A DNA stretch of 64,000 nt from Corythucha ciliata (GCA_038030265.1 CM075937.1:26454198-26518197), one strand, 5' to 3'. Counted from the first letter of the stretch, positions 46,321-56,759 are shown. Numbers and translations: made by a program. Notes: generated by a model not told the origin, from the sequence alone.

Positions 46321-46776
46321 AGGCGTGACTGGCACGGTACGGACACGGCGCGGAAACGACTCGGAGAATGAGCTCGGACATGTGTAGGCTATCACATGTT
46401 AATTAAGTTGTTTTCATTTCACCGACACACGGCCGAGTGTCGGTGCGGACGCGGCGCGGTGAGAACACGGATATGTGTTATGTGTGGGGAGACCTTAAAG
46501 GTCTCTGCACACATTTCCGTGTTCTCACCGCGCCGAGTCCGCACCGACACACGGCCGCGTGTCGGTGCGGACTCGGCGCGGTAAGGAGAGCCCACACATG
46601 TCCGATTCACAACCGATCCGTCTCCGTGCTTTGAGGGATAAAATATAAAACTGGAGTGGATGCTTCGGTTTACTCTTTTGCAAAGATAACTCTACTTTTA
46701 AATAAACTTTTGTTCATTAAAGTACGGGATCCCTTCAGGTGCGATTGTGTTACCTGTAAGAGGTACTCCTATTTTA

Positions 46777-47390
46777 AGCGTGCCACACACGATCAAACAT
46801 GCTTGCCAAGCATGGTTTGCCAACCTCGCTTGACAAGCAAGTTTGATCGTGCGTGGGGTCATGTTTGAAGGTTTGACATCACGTTTGGTGGTTTTCAGTC
46901 ACTGCCAAAAAATCTGCTCGCAAACATGAGGTTTGACAAACAGATTTGATCGTGTGCGTGAGTTTCAAACCATCAAACCTTCAAACCACCAAGAAAAAAG
47001 GGTATTGGGACACTGCTGAAGCTTGGGCGCGCGTTTGAAGTTGAAGCTTGACGGCAAGTTTGACGCCGCACCCACACGGTCAAAATTGCCCAAAATTGCA
47101 AAATTGCCGTCAAGCTTCAACTTCAAACGCGCGCCCAAGCTTCAGCAGTGTCCCAATACCATTTTTTCTCGATGTTTTGAAGGTTTGATGGATTGAAACA
47201 CACACACACACACACAATCAAATCTGTTTATCAAACCTCATGTTTTCGAGAAAATTTTCTGGCAGTGACTGAAAACCGTCAAACGTGATGTCAAACCTTC
47301 AAACATGACCCCACACACGATCAAACCTGCTTGTCAAGCGAGGTTGGCGAACCATGCTTGGCAAGCATGTTTGATCGTGTGTGGCCCGCT
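46777..47390. repeat. 614-bp palindromic MITE, TTA target duplication
   Basis: Almost the whole element is one inverted repeat centred near 47080: AGCGTGCCACACACGATCAA at the left matches the complement of the right end (...GTGTGTGGCCCGCT); inner arms AAGCTTGGGCGCGCGTTTGA also pair. Flanked by TTA (46774-46776, 47391-47393). Smaller self-pairing units (GCTTGCCAAGC) lie within each arm. A CA microsatellite interrupts one arm near 47200. Confidence 0.93.
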
Positions 47391-47624
47391 TTACTGTTTA
47401 CCGGTAGATTTTAATAATTAATTAAATTAATTCAAAGTACCCGTGGGGCGCATGGCTGGAAATAGGACAACAATTCGCCGGTTTCATGTCACGAATACGG
47501 AAAAATCGCCTGTGACTAATACATAAGTAATCTATTAATTTAATTATTTATTCCTACGCTTTAAAATTGTACTTTTTCAAAATACATCACTGAAAAACTC
47601 TGTAACACATTTGGAACTCAATTA

Positions 47625-47935
47625 GTGCATTTCATTCTGAAAATGCACTATTGGTCTCGTCGTGATGGTGGCAAACATGGGTCATGTCATGTTGTTTTCA
47701 CGTTTCAGAACCTCTAGAACACGAATTCAGTGGTCTCCAGGATTTATATATATATATAATATTATGGCCGTTTTCTTGTTAGCACGATAACGGGGAAATA
47801 GGCGCTAAATGGTCAAAAAATCACTATAAATCACCAGTTGATTCTAGAAGCATTATATTTGGTACGTATACTCCATGTTAGAGTAGCCTTTGATTCCCAT
47901 TTTAATTTTTCGAAAAAGTCAAGGTGGTGGGGGTG
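47625..47935 (+). repeat. Family G composite repeat, direct copy
   Basis: TTAGTGCATTTCATTCTGAA hairpin, then TCTCGTCGTGATGGTGGCAA, GAACACGAATTCAGTGGTCTC, ATGGCCGTTTTCTTGTTAGC and the ACCAGTTGATTCTAGAAGCAT module, in the reverse order and orientation of 45793-46320. Confidence 0.8.
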
Positions 47936-48404
47936 GTCCTTCTGGTGTGGAAGTGTAAAAATAGCGTTGAACTTCACTAGTTCATCTTAGCGCTCTAAAA
48001 TTCGACTCAATAATTTAATGTATCGAAAGCTCTGGGTTCCATTGAGATTTATCGAAAACTTTGATGGGGGAGGGTGAAATGGGGGATGACATTTAAAAAA
48101 AATCGCTTAAATTCACACGTTTAGGTATTATAAAATACGGCACAAAAATTTAATTTAACAAAGCCCTTGGAAAACTACCGAAACTTTTCGACATTTTTGA
48201 AGAGAGGGTGGTGAAAATAGAGGAAGAAGTTCGGCTTAATGAAACAAATAATGGTATCAAAATTATTACTTCTGGGACGGCTTAGGGTATCCGTATACAT
48301 AATGAAATGCACTCTTTCCGACCGCCAGCTGCCGGAGCGAAATTTTTTTTGTTTTGTGGTTAATTCATGAATGAAATTTTTATCAAGCAAACTTCCTCGC
48401 CATT
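47936..48404. other. Spacer, nothing recognised
   Basis: Contains AATGAAATGCACTC near 48300, perhaps a family G edge. No frame or RNA gene seen. Confidence 0.35.
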
Positions 48405-48540
48405 ATAAAATTTCCTGAAAACTAAACTGAGACTTTGAAATTGAAGATTGGCGAAGAAATAAAGCCAGAATTTAGGGGTGAAGTTTAGGCGAGGGGGACT
48501 GGGAAAGGTGCAGAGGAAACTTGTCTGAAATCACCTTTCA
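48405..48540 (+). repeat. Family A MITE, right-half fragment
   Basis: GAGACTTTGAAATTGAAGATTGG, TTTAGGCGAGGGGGACTGGG and a GAAAC...CTGAAA end match the right arms of 1-380 and 10176-10599. Confidence 0.75.
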
Positions 48541-49198
48541 GATTTTGACAGTTGCTTTTTATTCGGCGACTATTACAAGTTTTTTTGTTATGAAATTATA
48601 TTCATTTCGTTTTTAATTATTATTTATTATTATATGCCTTTTATTGCTTGTTAGTGGAATAGAGCCCTTAGGGTTGCGTAGTTGTAGAAAACCGATTTGG
48701 AGAAATTAAAGAAACAATGAGTGAGATGACATGATATTGTTTTTCTTTCCTTAGGAAGACTGCGAACGCTCACAACGTCGCTAATATCTTCAAGGTTATA
48801 ATTGTCTTTATTCTGTCATTTTTCATGAAAGATAGGCATGAAACTTAAACGTAAGGGGGGGGTCAATCTTGTACTCGTATTATTTAATTCCCTATAGTTG
48901 AGTGACATCATTGGGATGTTTAGCAGACTGTAGGGAGATGGAATTTAGTATGCGCGGGTGACGTAATGTTGAATCTTTTCAGGGTGGAAACATGAGAATG
49001 GAGGCATTACCCGTTCAATGGTTTGAGGAATGAAAATGCTTCCAATTCCACCACTCCTTATCATCAAACTGTATTATGCAGTGAACTTCAATGGAGTGAA
49101 GGTGAAGGATACATTACGTTCCAGCACATCGTCAACTCGTGTCTTTCCATGATGCGGCATGAATGATACGCAATGCTTCAATGATACGGGTGGTTTAT
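48541..49198. other. Spacer left of the unit 2 transposase, nothing recognised
   Basis: No supported gene. A short hairpin, GATACGGGTGGTTTATTCAGCCCGTATC, lies at 49183-49210. Confidence 0.35.
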
Positions 49199-49647
49199 TC
49201 AGCCCGTATCATACGTCCGTATACGGTGACACGATAAGCCATTGCGATATAAGTGGAAACCGGCCTTTATACAAATGAAGTGCTGCACATCGTTTCTGTT
49301 GGGGTCGTCCTCATAGTTCCGTGACTTTTTCACAACATACAACTCAAGTTCCATAAGTTCATTGTCTTCCCTATAGCTGTGTTCGTTTGCCGTCTGGAGC
49401 TGCACCACCAGCACTGAATTTACCAGCCTTGCTTTACTATTGTCGCGTTGTGTCACATGATAACACGCGAGGTTCCAAAATCTCGAGCTGCTCGAAACTG
49501 ACAAACGAACAGAGCGTCACAAAAGTTTGACTTCATGGTCATCAGTTTGAAAAACCGCGCATCGACCGAAACGCCCACGTAGTATGGGTATGATATGAAG
49601 AGCTGATGAATGTCAGGGCAGGGGTATGGTTTCTTGAGCCACTTCAA
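49199..49647 (-). pseudogene. Unidentified protein-like segment, two overlapping frames
   Basis: Frame 49647-49453 (WLKKPYPCPDIHQLFISYPY) appears to continue in frame 49504-49199 (SSSSRFWNLACYHVTQRDNS) after a shift near 49500. Composition looks protein-like, but I do not recognise a family. It could be a host exon disrupted by the Harbinger insertion or a third element gene. Upstream on the same strand lies 50169-50624. Confidence 0.25.
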
Positions 49648-49778
49648 AACTTAGGAGCAAAAAAAAGAAACAAAAAAAAACAAAAATCGTTGACTCAATT
49701 ATTGATTTTTGGCCACACCATCAGAAAGTCATAAATTCATTCATATGTCAGTAGTATTTTTGAAGTTGAGAGAGAAAG

Positions 49779-52700
49779 ATGCTTCAAAGTTTCAAATTGA
49801 TTGATATGGCCATGTTAGCCGTTGCACTGGAAGAAGAGGACGAAGAACGGTGGAGGAGGAGAAAAGTGACTCGTAGTCGAAGGCAAATTTGGGTCCATGA
49901 AGCATGGCAGACAAGGAACAGTGAGGGGGAATTTTCTTCGCTCTACCCTCATCTTTTAGATGATGAAACTAAATTCTACGAGTACTTCAGAATGTCCATG
50001 TTGACGTTCAACCTTCTTGAGCAGAAAATTTACGTAAAACTGAAGAAAGAAGATACTTTTTGGAGAGCAGCCATTACCGTCAGAGAACGCTTGGCGGTAT
50101 GTTTAAGGTAAGTTATTTTTTTTGAAGCACAGCCCTCAAGCTCTGTTTCTTTGCACCACTGTAGTTATTCAATATTCGTGTAGAGGTGAAATCCTCATTT
50201 CACTAATTTCTTTAATTTCATAAAAGATGAAGGAAAAAAACATGGGACTATCTACACTCGTGTTTAGTGTTGCAAAGAAATGTACCTCTATTTGGTTTGG
50301 ACAGGATTGTAATGGGTACCGGATTGAGGAAGAGAGCACGCCCTGTTTCCACACCATAAACCCTCTCCCCTTTGGTAGATTATCAAGAAATTTTAGATCT
50401 GTCCCAGTAAGGTCTTTGAAACATGTTCGGAGCAGAATTGCCATGGAAGCAGCCAATAAAATTTCATCAACTAAAATATTGGCAGGTTCCTTGGCTCCGA
50501 ACATGTTCCAAACACCTTGCTGAAACAGACCTTGTATATCCATTGAAAGAGTTGAAGCAGGGAAAAAAGCATACGCCATATTTAACACCGTAACCGTAAC
50601 ACCGTCTTGCGTTTTTTCATGCAATAAGACGCCGCGGTGATACTGCTCTGGATGTGTGCATTGTCTTAAAATAGATTATTTTTTATGAAGCAATGCACAC
50701 ATGCGTTCTTTCTAGTCAAGGAGCCTCTTGTAGATAAGTAGTTGGAGGGAAATCAATTTTCGAAGTGTATAGCTACTTGATTGAAGCTTTTCACACTTTT
50801 TAGAGATGCATATTCTTGGTATATATGTGTCTTGCTTGTGATATAGTAGTCCTTATAATATCGTCAATTAGGAAGTAATTAAGACCTTAGTTCGAGTCAA
50901 AAGTGGTCTAAAACGTATGAGGCTTAATTTGCGCCACACTGTTCCTGTCCCACTGTCCTGATTTAAAAATGTCTCTGCTGCATTTTTGAATGCTACGTTT
51001 GTTGTTGCTAGGTAATAATTATGTGCCGCAATTGACCGCTGCCAGGGCGGTGCCGCAACTTTAAAATACGCAAGTGTTTATCGGGCCAAAACACTTTAAG
51101 GCCCGTTCACAAGCTCTATGTTTGTGTTGTGTGGTGTCTATGCAACCTATAAAAATGCTTCATTTTTCGAGGGAACAAATTTGTTTGGTTGCATAGACTC
51201 CACAGAACGTAAACATAGAGCTTGTGAACGGGCCTTTAGGTCCGTTCCATTGTTTTGCATTAGCTGCACTAGAGTAGAAAACCATGTGATCTCACTGACT
51301 TATTTTGAAAGATTGAATGAAACCAGATGATTTTCTTCAAAAGTGTACCACTCGTGAAACAATGGAAGTAAAAGGGGGGGGGGGGTTACTCCTTTATTTA
51401 TTTTTTTTTAAATGTTAAAAAGAACACAATTTGCAAAATAGAAGTTTTAACATATTCAAGTTGATCTATAGTTGAAAAAATGAAGGAGCAGGGAACGTGT
51501 TGGGCAGATATTCGTCTGCAGAATATGAATGATTTGAAGACGATGTTGCTGGTGGGGATGAAGACGTGTGTGATGATCTTTCTTCTGTAGTCGAATTCAG
51601 TTCTAACTGTTTCAATTCAAATTCTTGGACCAAATTGAAAATCTTTCCTTTCGCTTCAATGAGAAGGGTGGGATCAAGGGATTTTAGGGAACACGCAATT
51701 CCGCTTAAGAAAGCATCGACAGGATGATTTTGATTTGATAGATTTGAGACATTTTCTTTCTCGGCCTCTTTCTCAGCAATGATGTAGGACATGAGCTGGG
51801 AAGCTGGGGATTCCAGGGGTTCTCCATTCCGTTTTCCTGGTCTCTCCCTCTTGCCAGGCACGGAAAGAGTTGAGGGCACTGCAAATCGATTTTTTTTTCT
51901 CGCTTCAGGCTCGCTAGAAACCAAAGAAACATTTGTTAGACCACTGATGTCGTCATCCTGCCAACATCCTGTCATTTCTTCTGGCTCTTGCTCTTCCGAA
52001 TCACTCGTTCTGTGTTGGTCTTCCATAACAGGCACATTGCTTTTTCCGTGCCGCTCACCAAGATAAGGGATTAGGAATGAAAGATTTTCCTCGTATTTAT
52101 ATTTGGTTGAACATGCGGCAGCAGCAGACTGCCCTGATTTGGTCTTCCTTTTGCTTAGTGACCTGCGTAGCTGATCTCTAATAGAAGCCCATTTCCTTTT
52201 GCATTCTTCTTCTCGTCCTGAAACATATAAAATAAAACTACCGATGAATGTTCTGTTCCAGGTTTCTAGCTACTGGAGACACGTTCAGGACGATTTCATT
52301 CAGTTACAGAATGGGGAGTTCAACTGTGGGGAAAATTGTTCAAGAAACGTGTCAAGCAATAGTGGATGTTCTTTTAGAAGAGATTATGCCGTTGCCAGAC
52401 GAAGAAAAGTGGAACGCGATAGCTGACGGGTATTGGGAAAGGTGGCAATTTCCTAATTGCATTGGAGCTTTGGACGGAAAACACGTGACGATACAAGCTC
52501 CTAAGTCGTCAGGGAGTCTGTACTTCAATTATAAGAAAACTTTCTCGATTGTTCTTCTGGCTCTTGTCGATCCTTACTACAATTTCATCGTAGTTGACGT
52601 TGGGGGGTATGGGAAGAACTCAGATGGAGGTATTTTGTCAAATTCCAACTTTGGAAAAGCATTGACTGCCAATGAATTGAAAATCCCAGCTACAAAAATA

Positions 52701-53183
52701 TTGCCAGGAACAGACATAGAACTTCCTCTTGTTATACTAGGCGATGATGCTTTCCCTCTTACTACAAACATCATGAGACCTTATCCTGGGAAAAACTTAT
52801 CAGACGATAAAAGAGTTTTCAACTATCGTTTGAGTAGAGGAAGAAGACTTTCAGAGAATGCGTTTGGCATTCTTGTGCAAAAATTTAGAATATTCCGGCG
52901 ACCATTAATGGGAACTCCTGACAACATAACGAATATTGTACTTGCAGCATGTGTGCTGCACAATTTCATCAGAAAGAATGAGGCAGACAGTTTGCCCCAA
53001 CTGCCGCCTAATAACATTAGAGATGAGCGCAAAGATGAACAGCGAACCTTTCAGGGATTGGCCCCCCAGCGAGGAGGAAGCAGTTCAAAAGCAGCATTTA
53101 ATGTTCGCGATAAATTCAAAGACTTTTTTATTTCTGAAGAAGGTAGAGTGGAGTGGCAAGAGCGAATGGCTCTGATGATTTAG
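49779..53183 (+). CDS. PIF/Harbinger transposase (DDE_Tnp_4), unit 2, two exons, intact
   Basis: Exon 1 49779-50107 (ends AG, donor GTAAGT), exon 2 52262-53183 (acceptor TTCTGTTCCAG); 416 residues joined. Met at 49806 is an alternative start. Exon 1 has ALEEEDEERWRRRK and FYEYFRMSMLTFNLLEQKI; the joint gives AVCLR/FLATGDTF, the conserved Harbinger HTH start. Exon 2 has the catalytic domain: GALDGKHVTI (Asp), VILGDDAFPLTTNIMRPY (Asp), LSENAFGILVQKFRIF (Glu), and ends with KDFFISEEGRVEWQ. It should cut at TWA targets, with its MADF partner. The 2.15-kb intron holds the second MADF exon on the opposite strand and a MITE. No stop or shift is seen, so it may be active. Confidence 0.93.
50169..50624 (-). 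other. Unidentified open frame in the transposase intron
   Basis: 151 codons on the minus strand (AKEPANILVDEILLAASMAI, LPKGRGFMVWKQGVLSSSIR). The plus strand is also open for 98 codons (50227-50523), so coding strand and reality are uncertain. It lies between transposase exon 1 and the MADF terminal exon. No family recognised. Confidence 0.25.
51099..51235. repeat. 137-bp MITE, TTA target duplication
   Basis: Ends AGGCCCGTTCACAAGCTCTA and its complement, flanked by TTA (51096-51098, 51236-51238). It sits inside the Harbinger unit 2 transposase intron. Partial relatives at 3311 and 13334. Confidence 0.92.
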
Positions 53184-53447
53184 TGGAGAATAGACCTACT
53201 TGCAGTATTTTTGATTCTTTTTATTTCCAGCTACGTGAAATCGTGATGTACTGTAGATAAATATTATTCTAAATAATAATTTGATGTAAAAAAAAAAAAA
53301 AAAAAGCTTACCTTCAAGGCTTAAATTCTTTGAAATCTCCTTCCAGATCCGGTCTTTGTATCCCGTGTTCCTGTACTTTCCGTGTTGCATGTTATAGAGA
53401 GCTTCATGCTCCCTCACTTCTTCGATGAGCCGTTCACAATCAAACAT
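51466..53447 (-). CDS. MADF-BESS DNA-binding partner of Harbinger unit 2, two exons, intact
   Basis: Exon 1 53447-53312 (donor GTAAGC), exon 2 52217-51466 (acceptor TATATGTTTCAG); 295 residues joined without stop. MADF domain spans the joint: DCERLIEEVREHEALYNMQH, YKDRIWKEISKNL | EEECKRKWASIRDQLRRSLS, YEENLSFLIPYL. A Ser/Glu-rich linker follows, then a BESS-type motif near the C-terminus (VDAFLSGIACSLKSLDPTLL). A poly(A) signal AATAAA on the minus strand lies near 51395. The MADF/Myb-like proteins of PIF/Harbinger elements bind the transposon ends or carry the transposase into the nucleus. Its intron encloses the transposase's catalytic exon, on the other strand. Confidence 0.92.
52218..52261. 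promoter_or_regulatory. 44-bp double acceptor between two opposed exons
   Basis: The MADF exon 2 starts at 52217 reading left and the transposase exon 2 starts at 52262 reading right. The 44 bases between end in CAG in both directions (TTCTGTTCCAG on plus; TATATGTTTCAG on minus). This short piece must supply the polypyrimidine tract and, probably, the branch point for both introns. Confidence 0.8.
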
Positions 53448-53574
53448 GATTATCGCCGAAATTAATAATGGAGCAATATCGAGCAATATTATTAATTTTA
53501 TATTTTTCGCTTCTTCACATATGATTTGATTTGGTTTATTTCCAAGGTTATTATAGAAGTAGCTTCTTAACTAA

Positions 53575-55260
53575 TAGAAATGATGAGGGGTCTGCAATAA
53601 CAATACCACCCCCCCCTTGACTTTTCCAAAAAAATATAATGGCAACCAAAGGCTAATATAACATGGAATATTCGTACCGAATATGATGCGTCTAGAATCA
53701 ACTGGTGAATTTTGGTGATTTTTTTCACCATTTCAACCCCTATTTTTCCCCCTCCCCATCGACCGACTTGGCCCAAATGCAATACCGACCGACGTCCTAT
53801 GACTACTGACTTCCCGAGCCGAAGCTCGTTCCCTTAAATTAATTTCTTCGGGAATTATCGTGCTAACAAGAAAACGGCCACAAACTTTAGCGATTTTTTT
53901 GAAACGTCATCCCCTATTTTACCACCCCATTCAATTTTTTCTCGAAATCTCATAGTAATCGATCACTTTTCTTAAATTGAATTTTTGAACCGAATTTGGG
54001 AGCGCTATAGGATGAACTAATGAATTTTAACGCTATTAGTGCATTTCATTCTCAAATACATTATTGGTCTCGTCGTGATGGTGGCAAACATGGGTCATGC
54101 CATGTTTTTTTCATGTTTCAGAACCTCTAGAACACGAATTCAGTGGTCTCTTGAATTCATATATATGTATATACATCTTTATGGCCGTTTGTTGTTAGCA
54201 CGATAACTCTCGTAGAAGTTAGGTTAGGCATTTGAGCCAAATCGGTCAAGGTGGAGGGGGAAAATTTTAACATTTCCACCCTGGGAGGACCACCCCCTTC
54301 CCCTTGAATTAAAAAAAAAATACAATGGGATCAAAGGCTATACATGGAATAATCGTACCGAATATGATGCATCTTGAATCAACTGGTGAATTGTAGTGAT
54401 TTTTTGACCAGATCAAAATCTATCCCCCCCCCCTCCACCTCGACCGACTTGGCTCAAATCGACAGTGCACCATCAAAACCTCGTAAGTCCATTTTCGGGG
54501 TTTTTAATGTTTTGACGTCATCATTCGGTTCATTGATGATCCCTGCGTCTTTGTTATGATGCGGGAGAATGTCAGATAAATGTTACGCTATTTATCGTCA
54601 GTTGGAATAGCTTGTAAGTCCATCCCTTCTCTGCGTAAACCTCGTAAGTTGTGAAGTTTGCGTTTTAGGCAATACGATGCTGAACAGCTCTATAGATGAG
54701 TTATATAATGCACAGCTCAATACGACTGTTATGAAGGACACAAAATGAACGCCGAAACTATGTATTTTAAACAAAGATTCTGTTTTTAGCGTCTTCTGCA
54801 AAATTTATTAAAAGAGAACTTACGAGGTTTTCCGGGTGCACTGTCGAAATGCAATACCGACCGAGAACTTATGGCTACTGATTCTGGGCCAAATCTCGTT
54901 TCGCTAAATTAATTTCTACGAAAGTTATCGTGCTACAAGACCACACACTTACTTCCATCCCAAGGGGGACCACCCCCTCCCCCTTGACTTTTTCTCAAAA
55001 TGAAATGGGAATCAAATGTTGCTTTAACATGGAGTGATCATACCGAATATGATGCTTCAAACCAACTGGTGAATTGTAGTGATTTTCGACCAGTTTAAGC
55101 CCTATTCTCCCCTCCACCTCGACCAATTTGGCCAAAATGCAATACCGACCGGGGTCTACTGATTTTTGTGCCAAAGCGCGTTCCGCTAAATTAATTTCTT
55201 CGAGAGTAATCGTGCTAACAAGAAAGCGGCCATAAATACATACATGATTATACATATACA
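53575..55260. repeat. Cluster of family G modules
   Basis: At least four diverged copies or parts: 53575-53890, 54040-54260, 54290-54480 and 54850-55240, in mixed orientation. Shared landmarks are CAATACCGACCG, TCGTGCTAACAAGAAAACGGCC, CAACTGGTGAATT, ACCGAATATGATGC and the TAGTGCATTTCATT hairpin at 54042. A different segment (54480-54850) flanked by ACCTCGTAAGT...ACTTACGAGGT near 54478 and 54820 is inserted among them. Non-coding. Confidence 0.75.
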
Positions 55261-55264
55261 CACA

Positions 55265-55655
55265 CACATTGGGTAAAACTACGTTAAAAGTGGAGTAAAA
55301 TGGTACCTTCGGAAGTGTCCTACGTCGATCCGTTCCGGAGTTATGATTTTTTTTGTGTTTAAAAAAGTAACCAATGCTTGCTTCAAAAAATCCGCAAATT
55401 CTCGGCTTATATCGCACCAAATCCAAAAAGTGATGCCATTTTCAGAAACTACGGAACATTTCCTTTAGGATAGAGGCCATTTTATTGCTTGAAATATCGT
55501 CAACACCCAGAAATCTGGCATTTTTCCCATAAATTTACGTAGCCTCCAAAATTTGTCCATTTTACGAAAAGTCGCTGTACCCAAACAGCTTTCTCAACAG
55601 ATTTTCGATGTATCACAAAAACTTCCCCGTCTTCTAAGCTTCCTTTTGGCGTGTT
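55265..55655 (+). repeat. Diverged solo arm related to the mariner-like TIR
   Basis: AAAACTACGTTAAAAGTGGAGTA, ACCTTCGGAAGTGTCCTACGTC, CGGAGTTATGATTTTTTT, CCCATAAATTT and TCACAAAAACTTCCCCGTCTTCTAAGCTTCC follow the same order as the left arm of the element at 21905, with many changes. The terminal CAGGGTGG is not seen. Confidence 0.65.
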
Positions 55656-55726
55656 CACATTTCATGTTACCACTGACGTCTCTCACGAAAACGTCACGAG
55701 AATGCACAAAAACTGTGTTTTTACGA

Positions 55727-56115
55727 AACATGGGCTTGCTGTTCACGCAATAATTGTTGCAATGGCAAAAATGATGAGCCCATTGGAAATAGCACAACAT
55801 TTTCTATTTAAAGAGCCTATTTTTATCCAGATCAGACGACATCTACTACGTTTTGAATTAGCTTATTAGCGAGGAAACTTAATTCCGGAAGTATTGGTGA
55901 TATGGTGATGTGGTCAGAAAAATTACGTTTTTTCGCCAATAAGCTGATTCAAAACGTCGCCATGTGTCCGCGTCCGCGTGTGTCGTGTGTGTTCGCCGTG
56001 TGTCGTCTGATCTGGATAAAAATAGGCTCTTTAAATAGAAAATTGTGTGCTCTTTCCAATGGGCTCATCATTTTTGCAATTGCATCGATTTCTGCGTATG
56101 CAACAAGCTGTTTCT
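55727..56115. repeat. Foldback MITE
   Basis: GAAACATGGGCTTGCTGTTC at the left and GCAACAAGCTGTTTC at the right are complementary, and the inner arms AAAATGATGAGCCCATTGGAA and AAAGAGCCTATTTTTATCCAG pair with their complements near 56070 and 56020. The centre has a GTGTGTCGTGTGTG-rich stretch. Confidence 0.85.
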
Positions 56116-56439
56116 GAAAAAATCAGAAAATGGCGGATATTTCGGAAACAAAGCGGAATTTCGGAAAAGTGCAAATAGTCATTTCTATCAGAAATGAGTT
56201 GCCCCTTCACTGGTTTTTCTCTGTCAAGTCGCTTTTTACGCGACCCTGTATATAAGGATCCTAGCGACCACTGAATTTGTGTTCTAGAGGTTCTGAAACA
56301 TGAAAAAAACATAACGTGACCTATGATTGCCACCATCACGACGAGACCAATAGTGCATTTTTCAAAATGAAATGCAATAAAAAAGCTGGCTCGAGGCGGA
56401 AGACTGGGCAGCACAACACACGGCCGTAAAATGAAAACG

Positions 56440-56759
56440 AGACGCGACTGGCTCGGTGCGGTGTCGGTGCGGGCTCGACTCGGAGGGGAAGACTCGGGCA
56501 TGTGTGGGCAGGCACATTCAAAGTTCGTAGATTTCATATCACCGACACACGGCCGTGTGTCGGTGCGGGCTCGGTGCGGTGAACTATCGGATATGTGTGG
56601 GGACAAATTTCAAGACGTGACTGTCTCGGTGCGGGCTCGACTTGAAGGAGAAAACTCGGGCATGTGTGGGCAGGCACACTCAAAGTTCATAGATTTCATT
56701 TTACCGACACACGGCCGTGTGTCGGTGCGGTGAACTCTCGGATATGTGTGGAGAGACCT
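56440..56759. repeat. Right terminal region of Y2 with an internal tandem duplication
   Basis: Two consecutive copies of a unit of about 160 bp (CTCGGTGCGG...CTCGGGCATGTGTGGGCAGG...ATTTCAT...ACCGACACACGGCCGTGTGTCGGT...CTCTCGGATATGTGTGG) at about 56450-56600 and 56610-56759. Each has the perfect palindrome CCGACACACGGCCGTGTGTCGG. Confidence 0.75.

Larger units (their letters stand above)
37229..46495. mobile_element. Large TAA-flanked unit Y1
   Basis: Starts AGGTCTCCCCACACAT and ends ATGTGTGGGGAGACCT, each end followed inward by TCCGTGTTCTCACCGCGCCG or its complement. TAA lies at both sides (37226-37228, 46496-46498). The terminal sequences are shared with Y2. Its 9.3 kb include a LINE with a Gypsy insertion (39174-45792) and MITEs; the remaining non-nested sequence is about 2.6 kb without a transposase. 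Ends and duplication suggest a PIF/Harbinger-type non-autonomous element (inference). Confidence 0.65.
46499..56759. mobile_element. Large TAA-flanked unit Y2, carrying Harbinger unit 2
   Basis: Starts AGGTCTCTGCACACAT and ends ATGTGTGGAGAGACCT; TAA lies at 46496-46498 (shared with Y1) and 56760-56762. The ends contain GTGTCGGTGCGG and the palindrome CCGACACACGGCCGTGTGTCGG (56704, 56542). The 10.3 kb include a 614-bp palindromic MITE, family G repeats, the interlocked transposase/MADF genes (49779-53447), a mariner-type arm and a foldback. Whether the Harbinger genes belong to Y2 or to an inner element with its own ends is not settled. Confidence 0.6.

Noticed and set aside
46396..46634. Short Arg/Thr-rich frames near the Y1/Y2 junction
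   Set aside because: They arise from the GC-rich palindromic ends read in several frames on both strands.
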